A stretch of 64,000 bases of DNA from Lachnospiraceae bacterium (GCA_022794265.1 JAAWEK010000013.1:93757-157756); one strand, 5' to 3'. Shown: positions 27,907-38,728, counted from the first letter of the stretch. Made by a program: numbers and translations. Notes: generated by a model not told the origin, from the sequence alone.

Positions 27907-30900
27907 ATGCCTGAAACAAATAATGAAACATATCAGCAGATGACATTTGATAAAATCAGAATCGGTCTCGCATCTCCTGATAAGATCAGAGAATGGTCTT
28001 ATGGTGAGGTAAAAAAACCGGAAACCATTAATTACAGAACATTGAAACCGGAACGGGATGGTTTGTTTTGTGAGAAAATTTTCGGACCAAGCAAGGACTG
28101 GGAATGTCACTGTGGAAAATATAAGAAAATCAGATATAAAGGCGTGATTTGTGACAGATGTGGTGTAGAAGTTACAAAGGCCAGCGTGAGAAGAGAGCGT
28201 ATGGGTTCCATTGAGCTTGCGGCTCCGGTATCGCATATCTGGTATTTCAAGGGAATTCCCAGCCGTATGGGTCTGATTCTTGACCTGTCCCCGCGTACAC
28301 TGGAGAAGGTATTATACTTTGCTTCCTATATCGTACTGGATGCCGGTGAAACCGAGCTGATGTATAAGCAGGTGCTCTCTGAAAAGGAATACCGGGAGGC
28401 ATATGATAAATATGGTTCTGCTTTTAAAGTGGGAATGGGTGCGGAAGCAGTGCTGGAACTACTTCAGGCTATAGATCTGGATAAGGAATCCGAAGAACTG
28501 AAAGGTGCATTAGAGGAATCTACCGGTCAGAAACGTGCAAAAATTATAAAGAGACTGGAAGTTGTTGAGGCATTTAAGGCATCTGGTAATAAACCGGAGT
28601 GGATGATACTTCAGGTTATTCCGGTAATTCCGCCTGATTTAAGACCTATGGTTCAGCTGGACGGTGGCCGTTTTGCTACTTCCGACCTGAATGACTTATA
28701 TAGAAGAATCATTAACAGAAACAACCGTCTGGAACGGTTATTGGAATTGGGTGCTCCTGAAATTATCGTAAGAAACGAAAAGAGAATGCTGCAGGAAGCG
28801 GTAGATGCCCTGATTGATAACGGTCGCCGGGGACGTCCGGTAACAGGACCGGGAAATCGTGCATTGAAGTCTCTTTCCGATATGTTAAAAGGTAAACAGG
28901 GACGTTTCCGACAGAACCTGCTGGGTAAACGTGTGGATTATTCCGGACGTTCGGTTATCGTAGTCGGACCGGAACTTAAAATATATCAATGCGGTCTGCC
29001 GAAGGAAATGGCTATTGAGCTGTTTAAACCATTTGTTATCCGTCAGCTGACTGCTAACGGAACAGCCCACAATGTTAAGAGTGCCAAGAAGATGGTAGAG
29101 CGTTTGCAGACGGAAGTATGGGATGTACTGGAAGATGTAATCAAAGAACACCCAGTGATGTTAAATCGTGCGCCTACACTGCACAGGCTTGGTATTCAGG
29201 CATTTGAGCCGATTCTGGTAGAAGGTAAGGCAATTAAACTGCATCCGTTGGTATGTACTGCATTTAACGCCGACTTTGACGGTGACCAGATGGCTGTACA
29301 TCTTCCGTTATCTGTGGAAGCACAGGCAGAATGCCGGTTTTTATTACTTTCACCAAATAACCTGTTGAAACCGTCCGACGGTGGTCCGGTAGCGGTTCCG
29401 TCTCAGGATATGGTACTGGGCATTTATTATCTGACACAGGAAAGACCAGGTGTGAAAGGTGAAGGGAAGATATTTAAGAGTGTAAACGAAGCGATACTTG
29501 CATACGAAAACGGTGCAATAACCCTTCATTCTAAAATATTTGTAAGAGTGACCAAGATAACTCCGGATGGAGAAGAGGTTACCGGAATTATCAATTCCAC
29601 ATTGGGAAGATGCATCTTTAATGAAATTCTTCCTCAGGATTTAGGACTTACAAAGCGGGAAAACAAAGAAGACTATTTAAAACTGGAAGTTGATTACCAT
29701 GTAGGTAAGAAACAGTTAAAAGGAATTCTTGAAAAAGTTATTAATATTCATGGTGCAACCAAGACGGCAGAGGTTTTGGACGATATTAAAGCAATGGGAT
29801 ATAAATATTCTACCCGTGCGGCCATGACGGTTTCCATTTCCGATATGACTATTCCGGAAGAGAAAGCTCCGCTTCTGAAAGAAGCAGAAGAAACCGTGGA
29901 AAAAATTACAAAGAATTTCCGTCGTGGATTTATTACTGATGAAGAGCGTTACAAAGAAGTCATTAAGACATGGCAGACAGCTGATGATAAGATTCAGAAG
30001 GCGCTGATGGCAGGTCTTGACCCGTATAATAACATCTATATGATGGCGGATTCCGGTGCCCGTGGTTCAGATAAGCAGATTAAGCAGCTTGCCGGTATGC
30101 GTGGTCTGATGGCAGATACTACTGGAAAGACCATTGAATTGCCGATTACCTCTAATTTCCGTGAAGGTCTGGACGTACTGGAATATTTTATTTCGGCACA
30201 CGGAGCCAGAAAAGGTTTGTCGGATACGGCGCTTCGTACTGCCGATTCCGGTTATCTGACCAGACGTCTGGTTGACGTATCCCAGGATTTGATTATCCGT
30301 GAAGTTGACTGTTGTGAAGGAAAAGAGATTCCGTTTATGGAAATCGGCGGCTTTCAGGAAGGTGCAGAAATAACTGAAAGTCTGGAAGAGAGAATTACGG
30401 GTCGTTATGCGGCTGAAACCATTACCGATGCCGAAGGCAATGTAATCGTTAAGGCAAATCATATGATCACACCGAAGCGTGCCGCTAAGGTTGTGGCAAC
30501 CGGCAGGGAAAGGGTTAAGATTCGTACCATTTTATCCTGCAAATCCCATATCGGAGTTTGTGCGAAGTGTTACGGCGCTAACATGGCAACCGGTCAGGCA
30601 GTGCAGGTTGGTGAAGCCGTGGGTATTATTGCGGCCCAGTCCATTGGTGAGCCGGGTACACAGCTTACCATGCGTACTTTCCATACCGGTGGTGTTGCCG
30701 GCGGCGATATCACACAGGGTCTTCCTCGTGTGGAGGAGCTTTTTGAGGCAAGAAAACCGAAAGGACTTGCAATTATCGCTGAATTTGGTGGAAAGGTGGA
30801 AGTCAGGGATACTAAGAAGAAGAGGGAAATCATTATTACCAATGAGGAGACCGGAGAACAGAAGGCATACCTCATTCCGTATGGTTCCAGAATTAAGGCC

Positions 30901-31575
30901 CGCATTCAGGACGGAGTTGTTCTGGAGGCCGGAGATGAACTGACGGAAGGTAGTGTAAATCCTCATGATATTCTTAGAATCAAAGGCGTTCGTGCTGTTC
31001 AGGATTATATGATCCGTGAGGTTCAGAGAGTATACCGTCTTCAGGGTGTGGAAATCAATGATAAGCATATTGAAGTAATCGTACGTCAAATGTTGAAGAA
31101 AGTCCGTATAGAGGATAATGGTGATTCTGAATTTTTACCTGGCTCTCAGGTAGATGTTCTTGACTTCAATGAAATCAATGAGAAACTGATTGAAGAAGGA
31201 AAAGAGCCGGCAGAAGGCAAGCAGATTATGCTGGGTATCACAAAGGCCTCACTGGCAACCAATTCCTTCCTGTCGGCAGCTTCCTTCCAGGAGACTACCA
31301 AGGTTCTTACGGAAGCCGCTATTAACGGTAAAGAAGACCCGCTGATTGGTCTGAAGGAAAATGTAATCATTGGTAAGCTGATTCCTGCCGGAACTGGTAT
31401 GAAGAGATATCGGAGTGTCAAACTGGATACTGATATGAATGAGATACAGGTATCGGAGGAAGATGATTTTATGGTACCGGAGGACGATATGTTCTCAGTA
31501 GCAGAAGAAGAGGATATTATGATATCTGAAGAGGATACAGAGGAAGCTGAAGCTATCAGCGACCTTTTGGAATAG
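27907..31575 (+). CDS. rpoC: DNA-directed RNA polymerase beta' subunit
   Basis: About 1222 residues. The N-terminal zinc ribbon has CHCGKYK and CDRCGVEV, the catalytic magnesium motif is [12 protein letters not shown], and the trigger-loop region contains [22 protein letters not shown] 27907 is chosen over GTG 27898 for ribosome-binding-site spacing. It follows rpoB by 15 nt. The last 45 residues are strongly acidic, like the tail of RpoB. Confidence 0.97.
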   Translation: MPETNNETYQQMTFDKIRIGLASPDKIREWSYGEVKKPETINYRTLKPERDGLFCEKIFGPSKDWECHCGKYKKIRYKGVICDRCGVEVTKASVRRERMGSIELAAPVSHIWYFKGIPSRMGLILDLSPRTLEKVLYFASYIVLDAGETELMYKQVLSEKEYREAYDKYGSAFKVGMGAEAVLELLQAIDLDKESEELKGALEESTGQKRAKIIKRLEVVEAFKASGNKPEWMILQVIPVIPPDLRPMVQLDGGRFATSDLNDLYRRIINRNNRLERLLELGAPEIIVRNEKRMLQEAVDALIDNGRRGRPVTGPGNRALKSLSDMLKGKQGRFRQNLLGKRVDYSGRSVIVVGPELKIYQCGLPKEMAIELFKPFVIRQLTANGTAHNVKSAKKMVERLQTEVWDVLEDVIKEHPVMLNRAPTLHRLGIQAFEPILVEGKAIKLHPLVCTAFNADFDGDQMAVHLPLSVEAQAECRFLLLSPNNLLKPSDGGPVAVPSQDMVLGIYYLTQERPGVKGEGKIFKSVNEAILAYENGAITLHSKIFVRVTKITPDGEEVTGIINSTLGRCIFNEILPQDLGLTKRENKEDYLKLEVDYHVGKKQLKGILEKVINIHGATKTAEVLDDIKAMGYKYSTRAAMTVSISDMTIPEEKAPLLKEAEETVEKITKNFRRGFITDEERYKEVIKTWQTADDKIQKALMAGLDPYNNIYMMADSGARGSDKQIKQLAGMRGLMADTTGKTIELPITSNFREGLDVLEYFISAHGARKGLSDTALRTADSGYLTRRLVDVSQDLIIREVDCCEGKEIPFMEIGGFQEGAEITESLEERITGRYAAETITDAEGNVIVKANHMITPKRAAKVVATGRERVKIRTILSCKSHIGVCAKCYGANMATGQAVQVGEAVGIIAAQSIGEPGTQLTMRTFHTGGVAGGDITQGLPRVEELFEARKPKGLAIIAEFGGKVEVRDTKKKREIIITNEETGEQKAYLIPYGSRIKARIQDGVVLEAGDELTEGSVNPHDILRIKGVRAVQDYMIREVQRVYRLQGVEINDKHIEVIVRQMLKKVRIEDNGDSEFLPGSQVDVLDFNEINEKLIEEGKEPAEGKQIMLGITKASLATNSFLSAASFQETTKVLTEAAINGKEDPLIGLKENVIIGKLIPAGTGMKRYRSVKLDTDMNEIQVSEEDDFMVPEDDMFSVAEEEDIMISEEDTEEAEAISDLLE

Positions 31576-31591
31576 AGGATATATTAAAAAA

Positions 31592-31631
31592 GAAGAAATG
31601 GACTGCCGGAAGAGCAGTTCATTTCTTTTTT
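31592..31631. terminator. Bidirectional terminator between rpoC and a NarL-type regulator
   Basis: A roughly 13-14 bp stem (left arm ending GGACTGC, right arm starting GCAGTTC, one wobble) is flanked by A-runs on the left and a T-run on the right. It can therefore stop transcription from rpoC and from the converging two-component operon. Confidence 0.88.
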
Positions 31632-31663
31632 TGTGAAAAACCTGGTGGGCGTGAATATGGATG

Positions 31664-32290
31664 CTACATGTTCTTATAATAAAATATTGCAATCTGGGTC
31701 CGGTCCCTGAGGTTTAGTTTTTCCAGTATCACACTGATATAGTTCCGGACGGTTCCCTCACTTAAAAACAGTATATCTGCAATTTCCTTGTTACTCAGTC
31801 CATCTGCAATCTTTGTGATTACCTGAATTTCACGTTCGCTTAAATCATATTTTTTGAAAGAAGGAGCAGTAGAATATAGGGAAGGCAGTTTATTTATGAT
31901 ATTATCCCCAAATACACGCTGACCGTTCATAACAGCATCGATGGAAGGTAAGATACAGTCAAAATTTTGTTTTAGGATATAACCTTTCGCTCCCAGTTTC
32001 AATGCCCTGGCAATATATTCATCATCTTCAAAAGTGGTTAAAAATAATATTTTTGCCTTCGGAAAGCTGTTTAAAATGTTTTCTGCAGCATCCAGTCCGG
32101 TAAATTCGCCCATACGGATATCCAGAAGCATTAAATCCGGCTGGTACTGCCCATAGAGCCGGACGGCTTCATGTCCGTCATGTCCCAGCGCCGGAATCTC
32201 GATTTTATTGCTGGATTTCAGGATCATTTCCAGTGCGGTGCAGACCAGATTATCATCATCGGCTATAATAACTTTATATTTTTCTGACAT
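31664..32290 (-). CDS. NarL/LuxR-family response regulator
   Basis: A 208-residue protein. The receiver domain has D11-D13 acidic residues, phosphorylation site D57 (LMLLDIRMGEFTG) and K near residue 104 (LKLGAKGYILK). A C-terminal LuxR-type helix-turn-helix (LSEREIQVITKIADGLSNKEIADILFLSEGTVRNYIS) covers about residues 146-185. It lies 15 nt after its kinase gene. By analogy with LnrK/YfiK of Bacillus it probably controls the divergent ABC exporter. Confidence 0.92.
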   Translation of the reverse strand: MSEKYKVIIADDDNLVCTALEMILKSSNKIEIPALGHDGHEAVRLYGQYQPDLMLLDIRMGEFTGLDAAENILNSFPKAKILFLTTFEDDEYIARALKLGAKGYILKQNFDCILPSIDAVMNGQRVFGDNIINKLPSLYSTAPSFKKYDLSEREIQVITKIADGLSNKEIADILFLSEGTVRNYISVILEKLNLRDRTQIAIFYYKNM

Positions 32291-32305
32291 TTTTAAACTC
32301 CTTTT

Positions 32306-33391
32306 CTATTTTTGCCCGGTAATTTTCGTTTCGACAGGAATTGTAATATATATGCGGTATCCATTGTTCTTAGTTATATTTATGGTTCCTCCCAGAGAAT
32401 TGATCCTGTCGTACATGCTTACGGTTCCCATTCCGGCTGCAACGGAGGAAGAAGAAAAAGCAGTGCCGTTATCATGGATGATAATTTTATAAAAACCGGG
32501 TAATTCAGATATGTTCAGTGACACATGGGTCGCATTGGAATATTTCATTATATTGGTCAGGGATTCTCTGACAATATAGATTAAAGCATATTTAGCTTTG
32601 GAAGAAAAATCCTGCTCCACATCATAGATATAATCAATGGGGCAGAAATCAAAGGAATTTACCATTTCCCTGATTTTCAGGTTTAAGTCAACAGATTCCT
32701 CATGAATATTGTGGATACTGGCCCGTATGCTGTTCATGCCGTCTGTCAGGCGGTCATTGACCTCTTTTAAATGGGAGGCAATCTGTTCGTCTCTGACTAC
32801 AGCGGTCAGAGCGGCAAGCTGAAGGATGGAACTGGACAGGGTATGTCCGATGGAATCGTGAATCTCTCTGGCAATCCGATTCCGCTCATTTAAGGTGGCA
32901 TTGGTAACTTCGTAATCCTGCTTTTCGATTAATTCTCTGTTTTTTAAATTTAAGTTGGTATTATAGTCCTTCAGATTCTGTCGGATTTCTTCAAAGTGTC
33001 TGTGATCTTCCAGATAACTGTCTGTGCGGATTTTTAAAATAAAAGACAGAACGGATAACAGAAGGACGGAGGCGGCAGCAAGAATATTCAGTTCATCATT
33101 ATGAAGATATAAAACGAATACCGCCGGAACACATACATAGGTATATGAAGTATGGAAAAAGGGATAACAGAATAAGGGAATATAGTAGGTCAGGGTATTG
33201 CTGAGCAGGACCAGAAGTAAAACGGCTATAAACAAAAACAGATTTATAATGAATTTGTCAAAATAAATCGTCAGACAGGCATAGATAATGGATATACAGA
33301 TACTTGCTATCACGGCTTTGCTGGTACCAAAAGAAAACAGAAAAACCGAGCAGCAAATAAAGATAATAATATTGTCTAAGATACGTTCCAT
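32306..33391 (-). CDS. HisKA_3-type sensor histidine kinase
   Basis: A 361-residue protein with about five or six membrane segments in the first 120 residues and little extracellular sequence, typical of intramembrane-sensing kinases. The phospho-acceptor is H178 in NRIAREIHDSIGHTLSSS. The ATPase domain has ESLTNIMKYSNATHV and GMGTVSMYDRINSLGG. It is co-transcribed with the NarL-type regulator and divergent from an ABC-2 exporter, an arrangement linked in Firmicutes to resistance against membrane-active antibiotics. Confidence 0.92.
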   Translation of the reverse strand: MERILDNIIIFICCSVFLFSFGTSKAVIASICISIIYACLTIYFDKFIINLFLFIAVLLLVLLSNTLTYYIPLFCYPFFHTSYTYVCVPAVFVLYLHNDELNILAAASVLLLSVLSFILKIRTDSYLEDHRHFEEIRQNLKDYNTNLNLKNRELIEKQDYEVTNATLNERNRIAREIHDSIGHTLSSSILQLAALTAVVRDEQIASHLKEVNDRLTDGMNSIRASIHNIHEESVDLNLKIREMVNSFDFCPIDYIYDVEQDFSSKAKYALIYIVRESLTNIMKYSNATHVSLNISELPGFYKIIIHDNGTAFSSSSVAAGMGTVSMYDRINSLGGTINITKNNGYRIYITIPVETKITGQK

Positions 33392-33493
33392 GTTTTCACC
33401 ACTGATCTGTATATTTTTTTAAAATTATTATATAAAGTATACATGAATTAATAAAATGAATCAAGTAAAAGAGGATTATAACTGAAACGGGAT

Positions 33494-33558
33494 ATGACAA
33501 ATGTCATTCTATCTGATTTCAAAAGTCACTACACAGCAGAAAAAAAGAATATTATAAT
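33494..33558 (+). promoter_or_regulatory. Operator dyad and -10 element before the ABC exporter
   Basis: The dyad ATGACA-AA-TGTCAT (33494-33507) lies about 46 nt upstream of TATAAT (33553-33558). There is no recognisable -35, as expected for an activated promoter. The dyad is a reasonable site for the NarL-type regulator. The whole divergent spacer 33392-33634 shows no other feature. Confidence 0.5.
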
Positions 33559-33634
33559 TTATTTATACTCAGGGTTTATTTAGGGGCAATTGGGAACCAC
33601 ATAGTCAAGAAAAAGTATGAAAGGAAAATTTAGT

Positions 33635-34624
33635 ATGAGCAATAAGAAAGTAAATAGGTCAGATGTTGCAGTTGTCAATAATATAGTTGAAATTAAAAAC
33701 CTGACGAAAGATTACGGTGAATTGACGGCGGTAGATAATCTGAGTTTAAATATCCGGGAGGGAGAGGTTTTCGGTCTGCTGGGACCCAATGGTTCTGGTA
33801 AGACCACTACAATAAACTGTTTGTTATCTTTGATTAATTACAACAGAGGAAATATAAAAATATTTGGAAAGGAAATGTCAGCCAAGGCTTACGACATTAA
33901 AAAAGATATTGGAATTGTACTGCAGGATGTGGCCGTATTCGAGGAGCTGACGGTAGAAGAAAATATCCGTTATTTTTGCGGATTGTATGTAATGGACAAA
34001 ATTGAACTGGACCGCTGCGTGGAAGAGGCGTTACGGTTTGTGGAACTGTCGGATTTCAGAAAATTCCGTCCCAAAAAACTGAGCGGCGGTCTGTTGAGAA
34101 GACTGAATATAGCCTGCGGAATTGCCCATAAGCCGAAGCTAATCATACTGGATGAGCCTACGGTTGCCGTAGACCCCCAGAGCAGAAATAATATACTGGA
34201 GGGAATCGAGGAACTGAACCGGAGGGGAGCAACCATTTTGTATACTTCTCATTATATGGATGAAATAGAACAGTTGTGTACGGATATTGCCATTATGGAC
34301 AGAGGAAAGGTCATTGCCAGAGGAAGCAAAGAGGAAATAAAGGGAATGATAGGAATCGAAGAAAAGATAGAAATCCATATCGCAGGATGTGAGGATAAGG
34401 AGGCGCTGGTTCAGGCATTAAAGGAAATGCCGGCAGTTAAAAATGCGGAGTTCAGGGAGCAAACCCTCTATGTGGTATCCAGAAGAGGAAAATATTGTCT
34501 TACAAAAGTTCTGGGAGTTTTGGAAGAAAAAAATATAAGGGTAAAGAAGGTAACGTCAAAGGAACCAACACTTAATGATGTATTTTTAGAGATTACAGGT
34601 AAGGAGTTAAGAGACAATGTTTAG
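33635..34624 (+). CDS. ABC transporter ATP-binding protein (LnrL-like)
   Basis: About 329 residues from ATG 33635 (AAAGGA upstream; the earlier ATG at 33617 has no ribosome-binding site). Walker A is GPNGSGKT (50-57), the signature is LSGGLLRRLNIA and Walker B is LIILDEPT. The C-terminal 80 residues form the accessory domain typical of drug-export ATPases (VTSKEPTLNDVFLEITGKEL). It overlaps the next gene by 8 nt. It powers two ABC-2 permeases encoded next, probably exporting or clearing amphipathic antibiotics or lipids. Confidence 0.92.
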   Translation: MSNKKVNRSDVAVVNNIVEIKNLTKDYGELTAVDNLSLNIREGEVFGLLGPNGSGKTTTINCLLSLINYNRGNIKIFGKEMSAKAYDIKKDIGIVLQDVAVFEELTVEENIRYFCGLYVMDKIELDRCVEEALRFVELSDFRKFRPKKLSGGLLRRLNIACGIAHKPKLIILDEPTVAVDPQSRNNILEGIEELNRRGATILYTSHYMDEIEQLCTDIAIMDRGKVIARGSKEEIKGMIGIEEKIEIHIAGCEDKEALVQALKEMPAVKNAEFREQTLYVVSRRGKYCLTKVLGVLEEKNIRVKKVTSKEPTLNDVFLEITGKELRDNV

Positions 34625-35801
34625 CAGAATATTTAAGTACAGGATACTGACGCTCCTGCATTCCAATGACAACATCTTCTGGCTGCTACTGTTTCCCATT
34701 CTGTTGTCCGTGTTATTTAATCTGGCGCTGAAAGATACCATGACGGGTGAGGCATTTGAGAATATACCAATCGCTGTGATTGATGATGAAAATTTCAGAA
34801 ACGAAGTGGTGATGAAAAGCATTTTGGAAACAGTATCGGTAACTGATGAGGCGGCAGCAGATGAGAAAACCATGTTTACGGTGCGTTATGTGGGAACAAC
34901 GGAAGCGGAAGAGTTATTAGAAACCGGGAAAATTGATGGATATATTTATTTTTTGCAGGGCAGCCATCTGGTAATCAGGGAAAATGGAATCAGCCAGACG
35001 ATTATTAAAACATTTCTGGATATTACAGAGCAGAAAAAAGATATTTACCAGACTATGCTGGAGAATAACAATGGAAGTATCAGTTGGGAACTGATGGAAT
35101 CTCTTTCTGAGTCAAAGGAATATATTTTAGATGTGTCCAATGGCAGGGATAAAGCAGATACTTCATTACCATTTTTCTACAGTATTCTGGGTATGGCTTG
35201 TTTGTATTCAGCTTCCATCGGCTGTCTGGGTTTGTCAAATATTCAGATTAATCAGTCGCCGGTTGCGAAGAGGAACTGTATGGCGCCAGTTAAAAAAATA
35301 AAACTGATGCTCAGTGATTTTGCTGCCTATGGCGTACTGTGCAATATTATTATACTGATTATTTTTTTATTTATTTCAGAGGTGATTGGGATTGACTTTG
35401 GGAACCGGTATGGCCTGATTTTGCTGACCAGCCTGACAGGTTCTTATACTGGCCTGAGTTTTGGTTACTTTATCGGAGCGGTGGTCAAAAGTAATATGAA
35501 CATAAAATTTTATCTGGTAACAGCTGTTTCCATGCTGTGGTCATTTATGGCGGGCATGATGTCAAACACCATAAAATATATGATTAACCAGCATGTATGG
35601 ATTCTGAACCGGCTGAATCCGGTGAATTTAATAACTGAAAGTTATTATAAGCTCTATTATTACAAAGATTTGGATAAATATTATGAAAATATGATTATTT
35701 TACTTGGAATGATAATCTTCTTTCTGGCAGGAACGGCTCTGGTATTGCGGTATCAGGAACAGAATATTGTACGGAAAGGCAGAAAAGAGGTGGCAGCATG
35801 A
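34617..35801 (+). CDS. ABC-2 type permease (LnrM-like)
   Basis: A 394-residue membrane protein: one N-terminal membrane segment (LLLFPILLSVLFNLAL), an external domain of about 150 residues, then about five C-terminal segments. This is the ABC2_membrane_3 layout. It overlaps its ATPase by 8 nt and the next permease by 4 nt (ATGA), so the three proteins are made together and probably form one heteromeric exporter. Confidence 0.88.
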   Translation: MFSRIFKYRILTLLHSNDNIFWLLLFPILLSVLFNLALKDTMTGEAFENIPIAVIDDENFRNEVVMKSILETVSVTDEAAADEKTMFTVRYVGTTEAEELLETGKIDGYIYFLQGSHLVIRENGISQTIIKTFLDITEQKKDIYQTMLENNNGSISWELMESLSESKEYILDVSNGRDKADTSLPFFYSILGMACLYSASIGCLGLSNIQINQSPVAKRNCMAPVKKIKLMLSDFAAYGVLCNIIILIIFLFISEVIGIDFGNRYGLILLTSLTGSYTGLSFGYFIGAVVKSNMNIKFYLVTAVSMLWSFMAGMMSNTIKYMINQHVWILNRLNPVNLITESYYKLYYYKDLDKYYENMIILLGMIIFFLAGTALVLRYQEQNIVRKGRKEVAA

Positions 35802-36964
35802 TGGATTTCAGGATGTTTTTAAAGATATTAAAAAGTAAAATTGTAATAATCATTGTATATGTGGGTATATTTACAATCATGATGGCTGCCAGTATTAATG
35901 ATGATAATAAAAAGGGAGGAATTTCTTATTCTGCTTATGATTTTAATATAGCGGTCATTGATTATGATAACAGCGCTTTTTCAAGAGCTATTACGTCCTA
36001 TATAGAAAAGAATATGTCACTGACGGATATCATAAGAACGGAGGAAGGAATGGAAGATGCCCTGTTTGAGCGTATCGTTGAGTATATTCTGATTATACCG
36101 GAACATTATCAGGAAGATTTGATGGCAGGAAAGACTCCGGTAATGGAGAGTAAAAAAGTTCCGGATGCCTATGGGGCTAAATTTGCCGAAACCATCATCA
36201 GTCAGTATGTGAATACTTTTTATGTATATCAGAAACAGTTTGAAAGTATGGATGAGCATACCATAAGAACCATACTGGAACGAACTGATCAGAGTGTAGA
36301 AAAGGGAACCGATGTAACCGTGAAAACTCAGAGCATTTCATCTGAGAAAAAACATATGATTGTTTCCTTTAACTTTGCAGCTTATACAATTTTAGCCTGT
36401 GTAATCTGGGTGGTGGGAGAAATATTTTCCATTTATTTTGAAAAGAATATCAGCAGGCGGATGAGTGTATCGCCGATATCTCCGCTGAAACAGAATGCAG
36501 CCCTGATTGTCTACAGTTCGGTAACCATGCTGATTGTCTGGGGAATTTCAATGGCGGTCAATCTGGCGTTGCTGGGAAAATCCTTATGGAGTTTGTCCGG
36601 ATTGCTGATGACGGTTAATATGTTTCTGATTTCTCTGATTGCACTGGCTTGTGGATTTGCGGTTGCGGCGATTTTCAGGTCGAAAAATGCCAGAAATGCA
36701 GCGGCAAACGTAATCGCTCTGGCATTTAGTTTTATCAGTGGTATTTTTGTACCATTATCCATGCTCAGCAGCGAGGTGAAAAGTGTAGCTGCATTTACAC
36801 CCACATACTGGTATGCCCTGGCTAATGAAAAAATTGGGGAAATAAATGAATTATCTCTGCACCAGTGTAAAGATATTTATCAAATATTCGGAATAGAATT
36901 ATTGTTTTTTGTTATGGTAATATCTGTAGGACTGGTTTCAAAGAGACAGGGACAGAAGGATTAA
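35798..36964 (+). CDS. ABC-2 type permease (LnrN-like)
   Basis: A 388-residue protein with the same one-plus-five membrane layout as its neighbour: first segment KIVIIIVYVGIFTIMMAA, then an external domain, then segments from about residue 185 onward (FAAYTILACVIWVVGEIF, LIVYSSVTMLIVWGISMAVNLALL, VIALAFSFISGIFVPLS). It is the second permease of the exporter and the last gene of the operon; no clear terminator follows. Confidence 0.88.
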   Translation: MMDFRMFLKILKSKIVIIIVYVGIFTIMMAASINDDNKKGGISYSAYDFNIAVIDYDNSAFSRAITSYIEKNMSLTDIIRTEEGMEDALFERIVEYILIIPEHYQEDLMAGKTPVMESKKVPDAYGAKFAETIISQYVNTFYVYQKQFESMDEHTIRTILERTDQSVEKGTDVTVKTQSISSEKKHMIVSFNFAAYTILACVIWVVGEIFSIYFEKNISRRMSVSPISPLKQNAALIVYSSVTMLIVWGISMAVNLALLGKSLWSLSGLLMTVNMFLISLIALACGFAVAAIFRSKNARNAAANVIALAFSFISGIFVPLSMLSSEVKSVAAFTPTYWYALANEKIGEINELSLHQCKDIYQIFGIELLFFVMVISVGLVSKRQGQKD

Positions 36965-37024
36965 AGTATGCTAAAAAATTTATATCAGCCATCTGTTGAC
37001 GGTAAGTAATTTTTAAACACACTC

Positions 37025-37054
37025 TAGACAATTTGCCGCACAAGATGTTATTAT
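37025..37054 (+). promoter_or_regulatory. Probable promoter of the L,D-transpeptidase-like gene
   Basis: TAGACA (37025-37030), an 18-nt spacer, then TATTAT (37049-37054). An alternative pair is TTGCCG (37033) and TGTAAT (37055). Confidence 0.45.
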
Positions 37055-37088
37055 TGTAATAAGAATTCTTACAAAGTCAGGTGACGAT

Positions 37089-38123
37089 ATGAGAGATATT
37101 TTCAGGATAAAAAAAATAAAATTTTATATGTGTATTGCACTTATATTATTTGAGATAGTCTTACCCAGGAATCTGTTATATGCGGCTCCTCCAGAGGAAG
37201 GAGATGTCCCGTATCTGATTTCTGTCAACCGGGCACAAAATTGTGTGACCATATACAAAGGGAATGAAGCAGGGGAATTTCGGGAGGCAATCCGCTCCAT
37301 GGTATGTTCCACGGCTGCAGACGGAGTTAGTACGCCTTTGGGCTCCTTTACACTGAAAGACAGAAGAGACTGGGGCGTATTAACAGACGGCGTATATTCA
37401 CCGTATATCACCAGAATAGAAAGCAGTGTGTTATTTGTGGGTTCAGCATATTTTTCGGTAGGGAATTTTCCAGAGGGAAAGTCGGAACTGGATGTGGAAA
37501 CATATAACCGTCTAGGGGAAGCAGTTACCGGAAATGGCTGTATCCGGCTGACAGATGCAGATGCAAAATGGATTTATGACAACTGTCCGGCAGGAACCCG
37601 TGTGGAAATTTATGATGATGCGGAAAAGGCGGAACCATTGGGAAAACCCAAGGCAATTAAAATACCGCCGGAGCATATGTTTGCTAACTGGGACCCGACG
37701 AACCCGGATATCAATAATCCGTGGCTGCAGATGAACGCACGGATTGAAGGAATCTCAGATGTGGAGGTGGAAGCGGGAGTTGAATTCAGTCTGCTTTCCG
37801 GTGTGACTGCATATGATACCTGTGGAAATGATATTACATCAAGTATTGTTCTGATGGGAGAATATGATTTTGAGAAGCCGGGAATATATACGATAACCTA
37901 TATTGTGGAAGATGCGGTGGGTTCACGGTTTAGTGAAGATATTACGGTTACGGTTAAAAACAGGGATCAGACTCCGACAACAACGCAGGAGCCTGAATCA
38001 GTCATAAACCAGAAAAAGACGGAGGCAAAGGAAAAAAAGAATAAGCTTAGTTCGGTTCTGGCGCTGGGATTTGTAACGCTATTAATGGCGCTTACACTGC
38101 TTCATTGGTCGAAACGGGACTGA
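37089..38123 (+). CDS. L,D-transpeptidase (YkuD) homologue, probably inactive
   Basis: A 344-residue exported protein: signal peptide (about 10-33), YkuD-like domain (about 42-175), an Ig-like domain (about 225-295: VEVEAGVEFSLLSGVTAYD), and a C-terminal membrane anchor (LSSVLALGFVTLLMALTLLHW). Active enzymes have a histidine about 15 residues before an S/T-H-G-C motif. Here the cysteine is kept (C151, in GNGCIRL), but the SHGC histidine is N149 and the upstream histidine position reads FVGSAYFS. It may be a substrate-binding or regulatory wall protein. The following YDNCPAGTRVEIYD matches the family. Confidence 0.8.
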   Translation: MRDIFRIKKIKFYMCIALILFEIVLPRNLLYAAPPEEGDVPYLISVNRAQNCVTIYKGNEAGEFREAIRSMVCSTAADGVSTPLGSFTLKDRRDWGVLTDGVYSPYITRIESSVLFVGSAYFSVGNFPEGKSELDVETYNRLGEAVTGNGCIRLTDADAKWIYDNCPAGTRVEIYDDAEKAEPLGKPKAIKIPPEHMFANWDPTNPDINNPWLQMNARIEGISDVEVEAGVEFSLLSGVTAYDTCGNDITSSIVLMGEYDFEKPGIYTITYIVEDAVGSRFSEDITVTVKNRDQTPTTTQEPESVINQKKTEAKEKKNKLSSVLALGFVTLLMALTLLHWSKRD

Positions 38124-38169
38124 AATATGGCTTATGGCACTGGTTTTTGTTTAATTTTAGAAAAATATC

Positions 38170-38198
38170 TTGACATTGGGTTTACTCAAATATATAAT
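38170..38198 (+). promoter_or_regulatory. Promoter of the str operon
   Basis: TTGACA (38170-38175), a 17-nt spacer, then TATAAT (38193-38198), a full consensus. The leader of about 100 nt contains a small GCCTG/CAGGC hairpin (38244-38257). Confidence 0.9.
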
Positions 38199-38308
38199 GA
38201 GAAAGCATGCATACGGAGATATTCTGTCTTTGTGTGCGATTTGGCCTGTAAACAGGCATAGGCATAGAGAAAATCTATAAACAATATTCTAATCAGGAGG
38301 TGAAAATA

Positions 38309-38728
38309 ATGCCTACATTTAACCAGTTAGTAAGAAAAGGAAGAAAGTCTGCCGAAAAGAAGTCAACTGCACCAGCTCTTTTAAAGGGTTACAACTCTTT
38401 ACAGAAAAAGGCTACGGACACAGCTTCTCCACAGAAGAGAGGAGTTTGTACAGCAGTAAAGACAGCTACTCCTAAGAAGCCTAACTCAGCTCTTAGAAAG
38501 ATTGCCAGAGTTCGTCTTTCCAATGGTATCGAAGTAACAAGTTATATTCCGGGTGAAGGTCATAACCTTCAGGAGCATAGCGTTGTTCTTATCCGCGGCG
38601 GCAGGGTAAAAGACTTGCCGGGTACGAGATATCATATCGTAAGAGGTACACTTGATACAGCAGGTGTTGCAAAGAGACGCCAGGCTCGTTCTAAATATGG
38701 CGCTAAGAAGCCAAAGGACGCAAAATAG
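38309..38728 (+). CDS. rpsL: 30S ribosomal protein S12
   Basis: A 139-residue decoding-centre protein: [31 protein letters not shown] (streptomycin-site lysine present, so no resistance change), and [24 protein letters not shown] 38309 is chosen with AGGAGGTG 7 nt upstream, not the GTG at 38300 inside that site. Confidence 0.97.
   Translation: MPTFNQLVRKGRKSAEKKSTAPALLKGYNSLQKKATDTASPQKRGVCTAVKTATPKKPNSALRKIARVRLSNGIEVTSYIPGEGHNLQEHSVVLIRGGRVKDLPGTRYHIVRGTLDTAGVAKRRQARSKYGAKKPKDAK

Noticed and set aside
30479-30943. 154-residue plus-strand frame inside rpoC
   Set aside because: It lies out of frame within the conserved rpoC and is Arg/Pro/Leu-rich without family features.
30532-31089. 185-residue minus-strand frame
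   Set aside because: Antisense to rpoC coding sequence, with no start signal and low-complexity composition.
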